Shown here piece by piece: positions 1-7,282 of a stretch of 9,840 bases of DNA. The position numbers and the translations under genes are program-made. A model generated the notes under the pieces. It had not been told where the DNA came from. It searched no databases and was given only the letters and a program-made list of their open reading frames with translations. The stretch is taken from contig VEQB01000061.1 of the NCBI GenBank assembly GCA_018883485.1, positions 1 to 9,840 on the forward strand, written 5' to 3'. Positions within the stretch are counted from its first letter, which is position 1. Every line of letters starts with the position of its first letter. The DNA comes from Bacteroidota bacterium. GTDB lineage: Bacteria; Bacteroidota; Bacteroidia; UKL13-3.

Positions 1-286
1 GGTGTACACAAACCCCATTTTTAATTAAAAGGGTTTGAGGCGATTGGTGTTCAATACCATATCTATTTGCTATTTCATTGGAGATGGGTCTGAATTGCAG
101 CAAGTCTAAATAATAAACCGGAAGTGTGTTTGGGTTTTCAGCGGCATATGCTTTTTCGAACCTATTCAGAGCCATGGCGCTGATGCTGCAGCGGGTACTA
201 TGCTTAAAAATGATTACCGATTTTTCTTTAGAAAGTTCGTCTATTTCTTGCAGTTGACTTAAGTTATTGAATGCAATCATGTTCAT
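1..286 (-). CDS. ytxJ: YtxJ, bacillithiol-system redox protein (3' part outside window)
   Basis: Reading leftward from the ATG at 286-284, 95 codons are open to the window edge, so the C-terminus is missing (the family is roughly 110 residues). The visible protein is a small thioredoxin-fold domain with the motif KHSTRCSIS at residues 28-36; Cys33 sits where the single active cysteine of the YtxJ/BrxC (DUF2847) family lies, and the downstream stretch ending in QSPQTLLIKNG (81-91) matches the cis-Pro and beta-strand part of that fold. Family knowledge: YtxJ proteins are monothiol bacilliredoxins thought to remove bacillithiol from protein thiols in the cytoplasm. A second ATG at 280-278 is an alternative start; no Shine-Dalgarno is visible. 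The gene lies directly behind rnpB and its terminator hairpin, which ends 14 nt before the start codon, and I see no promoter of its own, so it may depend on read-through. Family assignment is firm; the bacillithiol link is inferred from the family. Confidence 0.88.
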   Translation of the reverse strand, partial: MNMIAFNNLSQLQEIDELSKEKSVIIFKHSTRCSISAMALNRFEKAYAAENPNTLPVYYLDLLQFRPISNEIANRYGIEHQSPQTLLIKNGVCVH

Positions 287-300
287 TGTTTTATTATGGA

Positions 301-320
301 AAAGGGGCCGAAGCCCCTTT
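301..320 (-). terminator. UUCG-looped terminator hairpin after rnpB
   Basis: On the minus strand the RNA would fold as AAAGGGGC-UUCG-GCCCCUUU, a perfect 8-bp stem with a UUCG tetraloop, followed by one more U and then CC. It lies just behind the rnpB 3' end, where an intrinsic terminator is expected. The U-run is short (four in total, three of them paired), so termination may be incomplete and allow read-through into ytxJ. Confidence 0.75.
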
Positions 321-324
321 ATTT

Positions 325-725
325 GTGCAAAACGATAAGCCGGGTTCTGTACGGTTCAGACCGAAATCTGGCCCGCGACTATCATTTATCTGCCCTTATT
401 ATTACTAATAAGATGTAGCAGCCTACCCGCAAGAAAAACAACCCGAGGCTGTTGGTGCTAAGCGAACACCCTTTTATTTCTTGCCTATTTGGCCTTGCAA
501 CGCATAAGGTTTACCATGCAATGCTTATCACTAAGCACCCGGTGGGCTCTTACCCCGCCTTTTCACTATCACCTCCTTTGGCCTAAACCATTAAAGGCTA
601 CTTATTTTCTGTGGCACTTTCTGTTCTTTGGTATTACCCCAAAGACCTTCCCGTTAGGAAGTATGCTGCTTATGTTGCCCGGACTTTCCTCTCTGAATTG
701 CTTCACAGCGATAGTCTGTTTTGCT
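325..725 (-). ncRNA. rnpB: RNase P RNA, bacterial class A
   Basis: RNA component of RNase P, the ribozyme that trims the 5' leader from pre-tRNAs. Read on the minus strand, the conserved blocks occur in order: GAGGAAAGTCCGGGC (691-677), GGTAAGAGCCCACC (554-541), GGTAAACC (515-508), GCAAGGCCAAATAGG (498-484), GGGTAGGCTGCT (428-417, the L15 loop that binds the tRNA CCA end) and ACAGAACCCGGCTTAT near the 3' end (351-336). The ends are placed by helix P1: GCAAAAC (724-718) pairs with GTTTTGC (333-327), giving about 400 nt. A possible longer P1 (TTTGTG at 732-727 with CACAAA at 327-322, leaving a bulge) would move the 5' end to about 732. A short plus-strand reading frame over this gene is a chance one. 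Identity is certain; the exact ends are good to within about 8 nt. Confidence 0.97.
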
Positions 726-728
726 CCA

Positions 729-757
729 CAAAGGTAATTTATTTAACTGAAAATGAA
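729..757 (-). promoter_or_regulatory. Predicted rnpB promoter
   Basis: On the minus strand TACCTTTG (736-729) matches the Bacteroidota -7 consensus TAnnTTTG exactly. Eighteen bases upstream sits TTC (757-755), one base off the TTG expected at -33. Transcription would begin near 725, which coincides with the first base of the 7-bp P1 helix and supports the placement. Confidence 0.5.
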
Positions 758-822
758 TAGTCCTAAGAAATACTTGTGCAATAGAAAAAATAATAGAAAT
801 TCGCAGCTCATTAAATGGCTTC

Positions 823-1422
823 ATGGCACTATATAAATTTAAAATTTCTTTCGAAGAATACGAAGATATCTACCGCGTAATAGAGATAAAATCTACGCAA
901 ACCTTTTTAGAGTTTCATAAGGCTATCCTTGCTAGTATTGGTTTTGATGAAAAACAATTGGCATCCTTTTATATGAGCAACGATAGCTGGAAAAAAGGGC
1001 AGGAAATTACGCTTGAAGACATGAGTGAGAATCCCGAAAATCCGGTTCCTATTATGGCTAAAGCTAAACTGAGTCAATTTATTATAGACCCGCATCAGAA
1101 AATAATGTATGTTTATGATTTTATAGAATGCTGGACACTCATGATTGAATTAACACATATTGCGAAGGAGGAAAACCCAAAAGTAAAATATCCAAATTTG
1201 GTAAAAAGCGTTGGCCCGGCACCAAAACAATACGATAAGGTTCAAAAATTTGGCTTGGTAGACGATAATGAATTTGACGAGATAACAAAAAATTATATCA
1301 ATAGAAGCGAGGAGTTGCCAGGCGAAATTTCTGATGATGAAGCAGATGAATTTGGCTTGTTCGACAACGGCGAAGGTGGGGATGATGCTGAGACTAGTGG
1401 CTCACAAATAGAGGAGCTTTAA
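823..1422 (+). CDS. pRiA4b ORF-3-like family protein
   Basis: A 199-residue cytoplasmic protein with no signal peptide or membrane segment. Residues 1-145 resemble the plasmid pRiA4b ORF-3 / IS1096 passenger (PRiA4_ORF3) fold: an opening beta strand (ALYKFKISF), a helix with FLEFHKAILASIGFD (28-42), FYMSNDSWKKGQEI (49-62) and a second strand-rich half with YVYDFIECW (96-104). The last 35 residues are strongly acidic, with 15 Asp/Glu from residue 163 on and no Lys or Arg after Arg161. The molecular function of this family is unknown, although members occur on plasmids and next to transposases as well as in chromosomes. Here the context is chromosomal: the gene diverges from rnpB and is followed after 3 bp by an exonuclease gene, so the two are very probably co-transcribed. 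The ATG at 823 is the only plausible start. The fold call is by recognition; no function is claimed. Confidence 0.85.
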   Translation: MALYKFKISFEEYEDIYRVIEIKSTQTFLEFHKAILASIGFDEKQLASFYMSNDSWKKGQEITLEDMSENPENPVPIMAKAKLSQFIIDPHQKIMYVYDFIECWTLMIELTHIAKEENPKVKYPNLVKSVGPAPKQYDKVQKFGLVDDNEFDEITKNYINRSEELPGEISDDEADEFGLFDNGEGGDDAETSGSQIEEL

Positions 1423-1425
1423 ACC

Positions 1426-2199
1426 ATGCCAGCATTAGAACTTAAACGGCCTTTAGTAGTTTTCGATTTAGAAACTACTGGTATTAGTATCTCCAATGAT
1501 AGAATTGTAGAAATTGCCTGTGTTAAAGTACTTCCCAATGGTGAAGAAATTACTTTGGTACAACGCATTAATCCTGGTATTCCTATTCCTGCAGAAGTTA
1601 CAGCTATTCATGGTATTTCAGATGCAGACGTGGCCGATAAACCTAGCTTTTCCGAATTTGCTAGAGAACTTGCTGTTTTCATGCAAGGTTGCGACTTTGG
1701 TGGGTTCAACTCAAATAAGTTTGATTTTCCAATGTTGGTAGAAGAATTCTTGCGCGCTGGAGTTGACTTCGATCCAGAGAATAGAAAATTTGTAGATGCA
1801 CAGCGCATATTCCATACTATGGAGCCTCGTAATTTAAAGGCCGCTTATAAGTTTTATTGTGATGCAGACCTTGAAAATGCACACAGTGCCGAAGCAGATA
1901 CTCGCGCTACTTGGGAGATTTTAAAAGCACAAGTTGTAAGATATCAGCAGCTAGAAAATAATATAGATTTCCTCCACAAATTCTCGGGCCAATCCAATAA
2001 TGTAGACCTGGCAGGTAGGATTGTATTGAATGAAAAAGGGCAAGAAGTTTTTAATTTTGGAAAGCATAGAGGAAAATTAGTTTCACAAGTGTTTAAAGCA
2101 GAACCTGGTTATTACCAATGGATGATGGACAACGATTTTTCATTAGATACCAAACGTCACCTTACTAGATTAAAATTAAAAGAAAAATTTTCTGCCTAG
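1426..2199 (+). CDS. DEDDh 3'-5' exonuclease with ExoX-like C-terminal domain
   Basis: A 257-residue DnaQ-superfamily exonuclease. Exo I is VVFDLETTG with Asp14 and Glu16; Exo II is FGGFNSNKFDFPML with Asp100; Exo III is HSAEADTRAT with His153 and Asp158 spaced H-x4-D, so all four acidic metal ligands and the catalytic His of a DEDDh enzyme are present. Residues 208-250 (FNFGKHRGK, then YYQWMMDNDF) match the small ExoX-like C-terminal domain, which is separated from the nuclease domain by a linker at about 172-205. Such proteins cut single-stranded or frayed DNA 3' ends in repair or mismatch correction; the true substrate is unknown here. No polymerase or BRCT part is present, so it is not a replicative PolC or the DNA polymerase III epsilon subunit in the strict sense. 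It starts 3 bp after the upstream gene. Its stop TAG (2197-2199) overlaps the stop of the convergent gene. Confidence 0.92.
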   Translation: MPALELKRPLVVFDLETTGISISNDRIVEIACVKVLPNGEEITLVQRINPGIPIPAEVTAIHGISDADVADKPSFSEFARELAVFMQGCDFGGFNSNKFDFPMLVEEFLRAGVDFDPENRKFVDAQRIFHTMEPRNLKAAYKFYCDADLENAHSAEADTRATWEILKAQVVRYQQLENNIDFLHKFSGQSNNVDLAGRIVLNEKGQEVFNFGKHRGKLVSQVFKAEPGYYQWMMDNDFSLDTKRHLTRLKLKEKFSA

Positions 2200-5100
2200 C
2201 GCAACAAAGTAAAATTGCCTTTTTTGGTATGGAAACTGCCATCCCAACCGCTGTAATTTACTAAATAAAAATATACATCAGATTTAACCTCAATGCCTTT
2301 AAACTGGCTATTAAATCCTTGTTTCTTATCATAACTTTCAAAAATCCTTTCACCCCAACGGTTATATATTTGAAGGTGGTAGTCCTTAATAAAGGCCGTA
2401 ATAGGTAAAAATGTGTCGTTTAACTCATCTCCATTTTCTGTGTATGCATTAGGGGCATATAGTATAGGCGCTTGAATTAAGTCTATTGTATTTGAAACGC
2501 TAATTTGGTTAAACCCAGCTGTGCTTTCATAGGCCACAGCAGTATAATTGTATAAGCCGTTATCGTAGTTTAATTTTTGGTCTCTATGAAACAATGATTT
2601 TGTGCTGGTTTCAAAAATTTCAACATCTTGATTAATGCCTGGCTCAGTTCTAAACAACTCATACCTGTTGGTTCCATCTTGCCAATAGTCATAAGGTAAC
2701 CAATCTAATGTATGCACAAATGGGATACTATTACCTGTTAAAAGAATGCTGCATGCCTCTTTATCATTTACACTTAAATTGCCGCACAAATCCATGTTCA
2801 CCAATTTGTAGCAATAACTCTTGTCATCTACTTTTACGTTTTGATCCAAATAAAAAGTGTCGTTTAAATTTCTTAACTCAATTACTTTTTCGAAGTTAAA
2901 ACCGAATCTACCTTCTTTCCTGTAAACTATGTAACGCCAAAAACTATCTGTATTGGCAGGCTGCCATATCAATTTTATTTCTTTGTCTTGCTCAACAGTT
3001 ACTGTATATAAATGCAAATTAGGTGCTGGTCGTGGCGAAATTTCCAAGCAACTTAAAGCGCCAGTATCACTAAAATAGCCACAAATATCACTCGAACTTA
3101 TTTGATAGCAAGTGTTTTGAGTTCTGTCAAAATTATACAGGTCGTAGTATAGGGTTTGATTAACATTATCTATGCTTGCAATTAATTGCGACACGCCATT
3201 TACTACCCTAAACAAGTATAGTTTTTGAGTAAAAATAGTTGCAGGATAATTAGGCCATTCTAATAAAATACTATCATCATTAATCCGTTTAGGGCAATAC
3301 ATGCGTGGCGATTTTGGCTGCAACATAGGTTCAACCAGAAATTGTATTTTCTTAACACCTTGCCTAAATGCGGGGCAAGTATTATCGCGTAAATACATAA
3401 TAATTTCTAGTGTATCTTTACCAATATCTTCGCAAGTTGGCACCCATGAAATAGTAGTAGTAGCAAATCCTAAATCATTGTTGCTAATTACGATTCCTTT
3501 TTTAGCATTAAGGAAGCTACCACTTAACTTAGCAAACACAGAGTCTTTAGGGTCAGTATCTAAAACAGTTATCACCCTAAACAAGGTATCAAAAGCGCGC
3601 AACCTAATTATTTCTGTACCAAGGTTAGTAAATGCTGGTGTTGCGCTGGTATCATCTTTTACCAGAGAGCAAATCTTACGAGATGTATCACCTGGTAAAA
3701 GGCAACTATTTAGAATTAAAATTTGGTAGCAATAATTTTTATTGAAATTTTCTGGAGCATTAAAATCAGTGTATCCATTTAATAATTGATTACTGCTAGA
3801 ATCATAGGGCAGCATTATATCTGAATCCACCGAACGAAGTAAAATATATTTGTTAAAATCACTATTAGGGAGGTTTCTTATCCAATCTAATTGTAAAGTG
3901 TTATCGTTTACTGCTTTCACACATTGTGGAAATGGGGCAGGTATTGGTTCAGAAATTAAAACTACTTTTATGGTTGCGGTTTTTTGATTAGGGGTAGGGC
4001 AGGCGCCGTCTTCAACTAACACTTCAATTCTAAAAGTGTCTGAACCAAAGTCGCTACACAAAGACTGCCAACTTAACCTAGCATGCAGAATACCTGGATT
4101 GGAGCTAATGGTGTTAATGTTTGCTGGGTTGGGTACTTTATTTAAAATATCGCCTGTTGCACTTAATGTAAGCATATCGTTGCCAGCATCGGTTGCATAA
4201 AAATCAAATTCAAGCATTTTACCAGCAATCAAAACAAGTGTGGTATCGCGCACAACTGGAGGAATTAAATAGGTGCGCATGTCGAATTTAAATAAGCCCA
4301 AATTGCAGCCACCCACTGTGGTATTGTATGCGCGTTTACCTGGATTAACCCTAGAGTAGGCATCTTGGGAAGTTGGGAAATCGCTAAATCCGCCGCAACC
4401 TGCACAGGCACTTTGATAAATAACTCCAGAAGGATCGAAATGGCTAGTTCCGCCATCTACATGCTCTTGACTTTGCGCTCCACCGTAATAGGTGCCGTAT
4501 AATAAATTACTAAAGTTTGGCCCCAATACCATCAAGTAAAAATCTGAACCATCTGTGCTTTTTTGAAAAGCATCTGCAGAAGTTGGAAATCCAAATAAGT
4601 TATCCAATCCATTATGGTAACTTTGGTTGGTGCCGCCTCCCCAGCCGCTAATATAAATTCTTCCACAAACGTCTACCATAAAAGCAGAAGGAGATAATGA
4701 GGGCTGAGTTGAACCCGTTTTACCAAATGTAGTTGTGCGCAAAAGATTGGTTAGATCGGTATTGTATTGCTGTACAAAATGTTTCCCATTTATTTGCCCA
4801 TAAACTCCAGGGCTCATATTCATATTGCCAGCTGTTTGCCCCATGGCATAAACCCTATTTTGATCATCTGTTGCCACAAAGAAAACCTGGTCGTAAAAGG
4901 TAGTACCAGTATAAATAATGCGTTGCCTAGCTCCAGAACTGCTTAGTTTTGCAATAAAGCCATCTGTTCCTCCTGCTGGTATTGATGTAGGCGTTCCAAA
5001 GGCCATGTTTAAACTACTTGTGCCACCACCAACAATCAGTTCATTGGTTTTTGTAACGCATACAGAATAAGCTGCATCATCGCCGCTGCCTCCAAGGTAA

Positions 5101-6527
5101 GTACTAAATAAAATAGTGCTTAAGTTACTATTATATTTTGCTATAAATCCATCTTGAAAACCTCCTCCATAAATTGGCTGTGCAGCATTAATAAGCGGCA
5201 TACCTTGAAGATGCGTAGTTTTGGTGCAGGTAGAAACAACAATATTGCCTGCTAAATCTATAATTACTTCTCCTCTAAACCAATCGGCATAATTGTAAGC
5301 TAGATTATGTATTTGCATGCTAAACCCTCTATTCGCAATACCTGTTATACCATCATCATTTGCCCCTCCTAAAAATGTGGATGCTTGTAAAATATTTCCC
5401 CCAGCACTTAGTCTAGTTATAAAAACATCATAGCCTCCTCCATAAGTTCTATCGTGAGCAGAATTGGTGGTGGGGAAATCAGAAGAGTAGGTAGTACCAA
5501 ATATAATTACATCACCAGTGCTTGGTACACAGGTTACCGAATGTGGTTGCTCATTATCAGCCCCCCCAAGGAAACTCGTGTAAAGTAAAGTAGTTCCAGA
5601 TGCATTAAACTTAGCTATAAATGCGTCTCTAGCATACTCTTCATCGGCATCATTGCCACCAGCAAAGGTTATATCATAGGCTCCTGCAATGGTTGGGAAA
5701 TTTGCCGCATACACGGTTCCTGCACCATAGGCATTCCCATTTAAATCATAGCTCGCTGCAAAGCCAAAATTATCTGCAGCGCTTCCCATATAGGTTCCAA
5801 AAACCACTTCTGGATCAATGGTTAAAGGCAAAATTCGATTGTACTTTCCTAAATTGAAACTAATTTTATTTTGATTTAGAACGTATTGTGTAGCTATACT
5901 TTTTTGATTTCCCCCTTGCATTTGATAACTTATGGGCTGATCCTCTAAAAGCTCTCCCAAGCTCGTGGTAGCATGTAATTGACCTGCTTTAATTGTTAAG
6001 TCATCGGCACCTAAATATTCTAATTGAATTTGATTAGGATTGGCACCTGGCTTCACTATATAATTAATCTTAACTCCTGTTCCCTTAGAAATTATTTCAA
6101 GGTTTATACCTGGATAAATATTACTAATTACAACCTTTTTATAGGCTTTTACGTTAGTGGCATGTTTGGTATTATCCCCAACAAAAAAATTGTAATATTC
6201 TTCGCTTGGTTCAAGCTTTTCTACCCCTGGAAAGGGATTAGCATTGTTGTATTTTACCTTAACCGAATGAAAATGTACTTTCTTAATATCCTTTCCATGT
6301 TGCAATTCATGGGTAGCTTCCTTGTCAACAAATAAATAGGTTAACTGATTCTTTTCTATAAATAAATTTCCAATAGGTAAGTCGGCTTTAAAGAGCACAT
6401 TAGCGGGCCATTGCCCTTTATTTTCCATGAACTTAATATAGTTCTGTGGTAAATTTAACGCACTCACTTTTATAGCAAATAGCCATATAAAGGCAATAAA
6501 TAAACTATATGTTTTTTTTTGTATCAG
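2196..6527 (-). CDS. Large secreted SBBP-repeat protein with T9SS type B sorting domain
   Basis: A predicted surface or released protein of about 1440 residues. Numbering from the GTG at 6467-6465: residues 8-220 form a DUF7948-type domain opening with NYIKFMENKGQWP; about 222-725 hold SBBP-type blade repeats (GxxYLGG, GNxYxxGxTxSxDFPTT, GGGxDxFIAK); about 735-840 and 950-1060 look like Ig/cadherin-like modules and about 845-945, 1065-1160 and 1160-1260 like FnIII-type modules; 1333-1423 is the gliding-motility-associated/CHU_C C-terminal signal (PNAYTENGDELNDTF, LQIYNRWGERIFES, KKGNFTLLR) of T9SS type B cargo. The usual GWDG is diverged to GFNS. There is no ATG. The frame is open upstream to a TGA at 6542-6540 and encodes a good Sec signal peptide: basic IQKKTYS, hydrophobic LFIAFIWLFA, then KVSA before LNLP. 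The GTG is the Val of the VSA cleavage site and so cannot be the start. CTG at 6527-6525 is used here; ATA at 6524-6522 is the alternative. No specific ligand or function can be named. Confidence 0.88.
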   Translation of the reverse strand: MIQKKTYSLFIAFIWLFAIKVSALNLPQNYIKFMENKGQWPANVLFKADLPIGNLFIEKNQLTYLFVDKEATHELQHGKDIKKVHFHSVKVKYNNANPFPGVEKLEPSEEYYNFFVGDNTKHATNVKAYKKVVISNIYPGINLEIISKGTGVKINYIVKPGANPNQIQLEYLGADDLTIKAGQLHATTSLGELLEDQPISYQMQGGNQKSIATQYVLNQNKISFNLGKYNRILPLTIDPEVVFGTYMGSAADNFGFAASYDLNGNAYGAGTVYAANFPTIAGAYDITFAGGNDADEEYARDAFIAKFNASGTTLLYTSFLGGADNEQPHSVTCVPSTGDVIIFGTTYSSDFPTTNSAHDRTYGGGYDVFITRLSAGGNILQASTFLGGANDDGITGIANRGFSMQIHNLAYNYADWFRGEVIIDLAGNIVVSTCTKTTHLQGMPLINAAQPIYGGGFQDGFIAKYNSNLSTILFSTYLGGSGDDAAYSVCVTKTNELIVGGGTSSLNMAFGTPTSIPAGGTDGFIAKLSSSGARQRIIYTGTTFYDQVFFVATDDQNRVYAMGQTAGNMNMSPGVYGQINGKHFVQQYNTDLTNLLRTTTFGKTGSTQPSLSPSAFMVDVCGRIYISGWGGGTNQSYHNGLDNLFGFPTSADAFQKSTDGSDFYLMVLGPNFSNLLYGTYYGGAQSQEHVDGGTSHFDPSGVIYQSACAGCGGFSDFPTSQDAYSRVNPGKRAYNTTVGGCNLGLFKFDMRTYLIPPVVRDTTLVLIAGKMLEFDFYATDAGNDMLTLSATGDILNKVPNPANINTISSNPGILHARLSWQSLCSDFGSDTFRIEVLVEDGACPTPNQKTATIKVVLISEPIPAPFPQCVKAVNDNTLQLDWIRNLPNSDFNKYILLRSVDSDIMLPYDSSSNQLLNGYTDFNAPENFNKNYCYQILILNSCLLPGDTSRKICSLVKDDTSATPAFTNLGTEIIRLRAFDTLFRVITVLDTDPKDSVFAKLSGSFLNAKKGIVISNNDLGFATTTISWVPTCEDIGKDTLEIIMYLRDNTCPAFRQGVKKIQFLVEPMLQPKSPRMYCPKRINDDSILLEWPNYPATIFTQKLYLFRVVNGVSQLIASIDNVNQTLYYDLYNFDRTQNTCYQISSSDICGYFSDTGALSCLEISPRPAPNLHLYTVTVEQDKEIKLIWQPANTDSFWRYIVYRKEGRFGFNFEKVIELRNLNDTFYLDQNVKVDDKSYCYKLVNMDLCGNLSVNDKEACSILLTGNSIPFVHTLDWLPYDYWQDGTNRYELFRTEPGINQDVEIFETSTKSLFHRDQKLNYDNGLYNYTAVAYESTAGFNQISVSNTIDLIQAPILYAPNAYTENGDELNDTFLPITAFIKDYHLQIYNRWGERIFESYDKKQGFNSQFKGIEVKSDVYFYLVNYSGWDGSFHTKKGNFTLLR

Positions 6528-6528
6528 C

Positions 6529-6559
6529 TTGAACCGTTCTCAAATTTTATGTAAATTTA
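6529..6559 (+). promoter_or_regulatory. Predicted sirtuin promoter, nearly leaderless
   Basis: TTG (6529-6531), a 20-nt spacer and TAAATTTA (6552-6559) fit the Bacteroidota promoter, with 7 of 8 in TAnnTTTG (A in place of the final G). The expected start of transcription is about 6563, three bases before the sirtuin ATG at 6566. TAAATTTA is its own reverse complement, so it could also serve the opposite gene: on the minus strand TTG at 6580-6578 lies 18 nt before it. That second reading is weaker. Confidence 0.5.
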
Positions 6560-6565
6560 CACCTT

Positions 6566-7282
6566 ATGTATGACAAACAAAAGCCTCATTTAGTTGTATT
6601 ATCCGGTGCAGGTATAAGTGCCGAAAGCGGCATTCAAACTTTTAGAGACAGTGGAGGACTTTGGGAAGGCCATAAAATTGAGGATGTAGCTACACCAGAA
6701 GCCTTTGAGCGCAATCCGAAATTAGTGCTAGAATTTTACAATTTAAGAAGAAAAGTTTGTAATGAATCCCAACCCAATAAAGCTCATAAATTACTTGCCA
6801 AGCTAGAAAAGCAGTTTAAAGTTAGCATAATTACACAAAATGTGGATGATTTACATGAAAGAGGAGGTAGTTCGGATATATTACACTTACATGGTGAATT
6901 AAATAAAAGCCGGAGTACTAAAAATCCATATTTAGTATACTCAATAAATGGTGATGACCTAAATATAGGCGATTTATGCGAAATGGGTTCTCAACTTAGG
7001 CCCCATATAGTGTGGTTTGGCGAGGCAGTTCCTATGATAGAAAAAGCGGCTCAAATTGTAGAAAAAGCCGATGTTTTTTTAATCGTAGGAACCTCCCTAC
7101 AGGTATATCCTGCCGCAGGTTTGGTTCAATACGTAAATTATGATGTACCTGTATTTCTAATTGACCCCAAGCCAGTGTCTGGATTTAAAGGATATAATTT
7201 CACGCATATCATGAAAGGAGCTTCCGAAGGCATGGAGGAGCTTGTTAAACTATTAACTAAATCGAAAAATGGATTCAAATGA
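6566..7282 (+). CDS. cobB: Sirtuin (NAD-dependent protein deacylase, CobB type) lacking zinc cysteines
   Basis: A 238-residue class III (sirtuin) deacylase that uses NAD to remove acyl groups from protein lysines, releasing nicotinamide and O-acyl-ADP-ribose in the cytoplasm. Visible motifs: GAGISAESGI (14-23), TFRDSGGLWE (25-34), TQNVDDLHERGG (90-101), catalytic His109 in LHLHG, RPHIVWFGE (145-153) and GTSLQVYPAA (175-184). FYNLRR (57-62) supplies Tyr58 and Arg61, the YxxR pair that in SIRT5 and E. coli CobB binds succinyl and malonyl groups, so desuccinylase activity is likely. The two CxxC pairs that hold zinc in most sirtuins are missing; only Cys138 lies in that region, a pattern I recall in other Bacteroidota sirtuins. 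The ATG is the only start near a good promoter, which predicts a leader of about 3 nt. The gene overlaps the next one by 14 nt, which argues for one operon. Family certain; acyl preference inferred. Confidence 0.95.
   Translation: MYDKQKPHLVVLSGAGISAESGIQTFRDSGGLWEGHKIEDVATPEAFERNPKLVLEFYNLRRKVCNESQPNKAHKLLAKLEKQFKVSIITQNVDDLHERGGSSDILHLHGELNKSRSTKNPYLVYSINGDDLNIGDLCEMGSQLRPHIVWFGEAVPMIEKAAQIVEKADVFLIVGTSLQVYPAAGLVQYVNYDVPVFLIDPKPVSGFKGYNFTHIMKGASEGMEELVKLLTKSKNGFK

Noticed and set aside
489..737. Plus-strand open frame of 82 codons
   Set aside because: It lies antisense to the RNase P RNA gene, whose conserved blocks explain the sequence; the protein resembles nothing and has no promoter.
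774..803. TTG (774-776) with TAGAAATTCG as a promoter for the pRiA4b-like gene
   Set aside because: The -7 part matches the consensus poorly and the spacer is short at 17 nt. A promoter must lie in this 90-bp gap, but I cannot place it.
3301..3729. Plus-strand open frame of 142 codons
   Set aside because: It is antisense to the Ig/FnIII-like part of the giant gene, whose frame is continuous for more than 1400 codons with recognisable domains.
4300..5800. Repeated blocks inside the giant gene as possible DNA repeats or recombination sites
   Set aside because: The repetition is at protein level (SBBP blades). The nucleotide sequences of the blades differ, and no long direct DNA repeat is visible.
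6024..6335. Plus-strand open frame of 103 codons inside the giant gene
   Set aside because: Antisense to the DUF7948-type domain. Its aromatic- and Ile-rich composition is what AT-rich antisense DNA gives.
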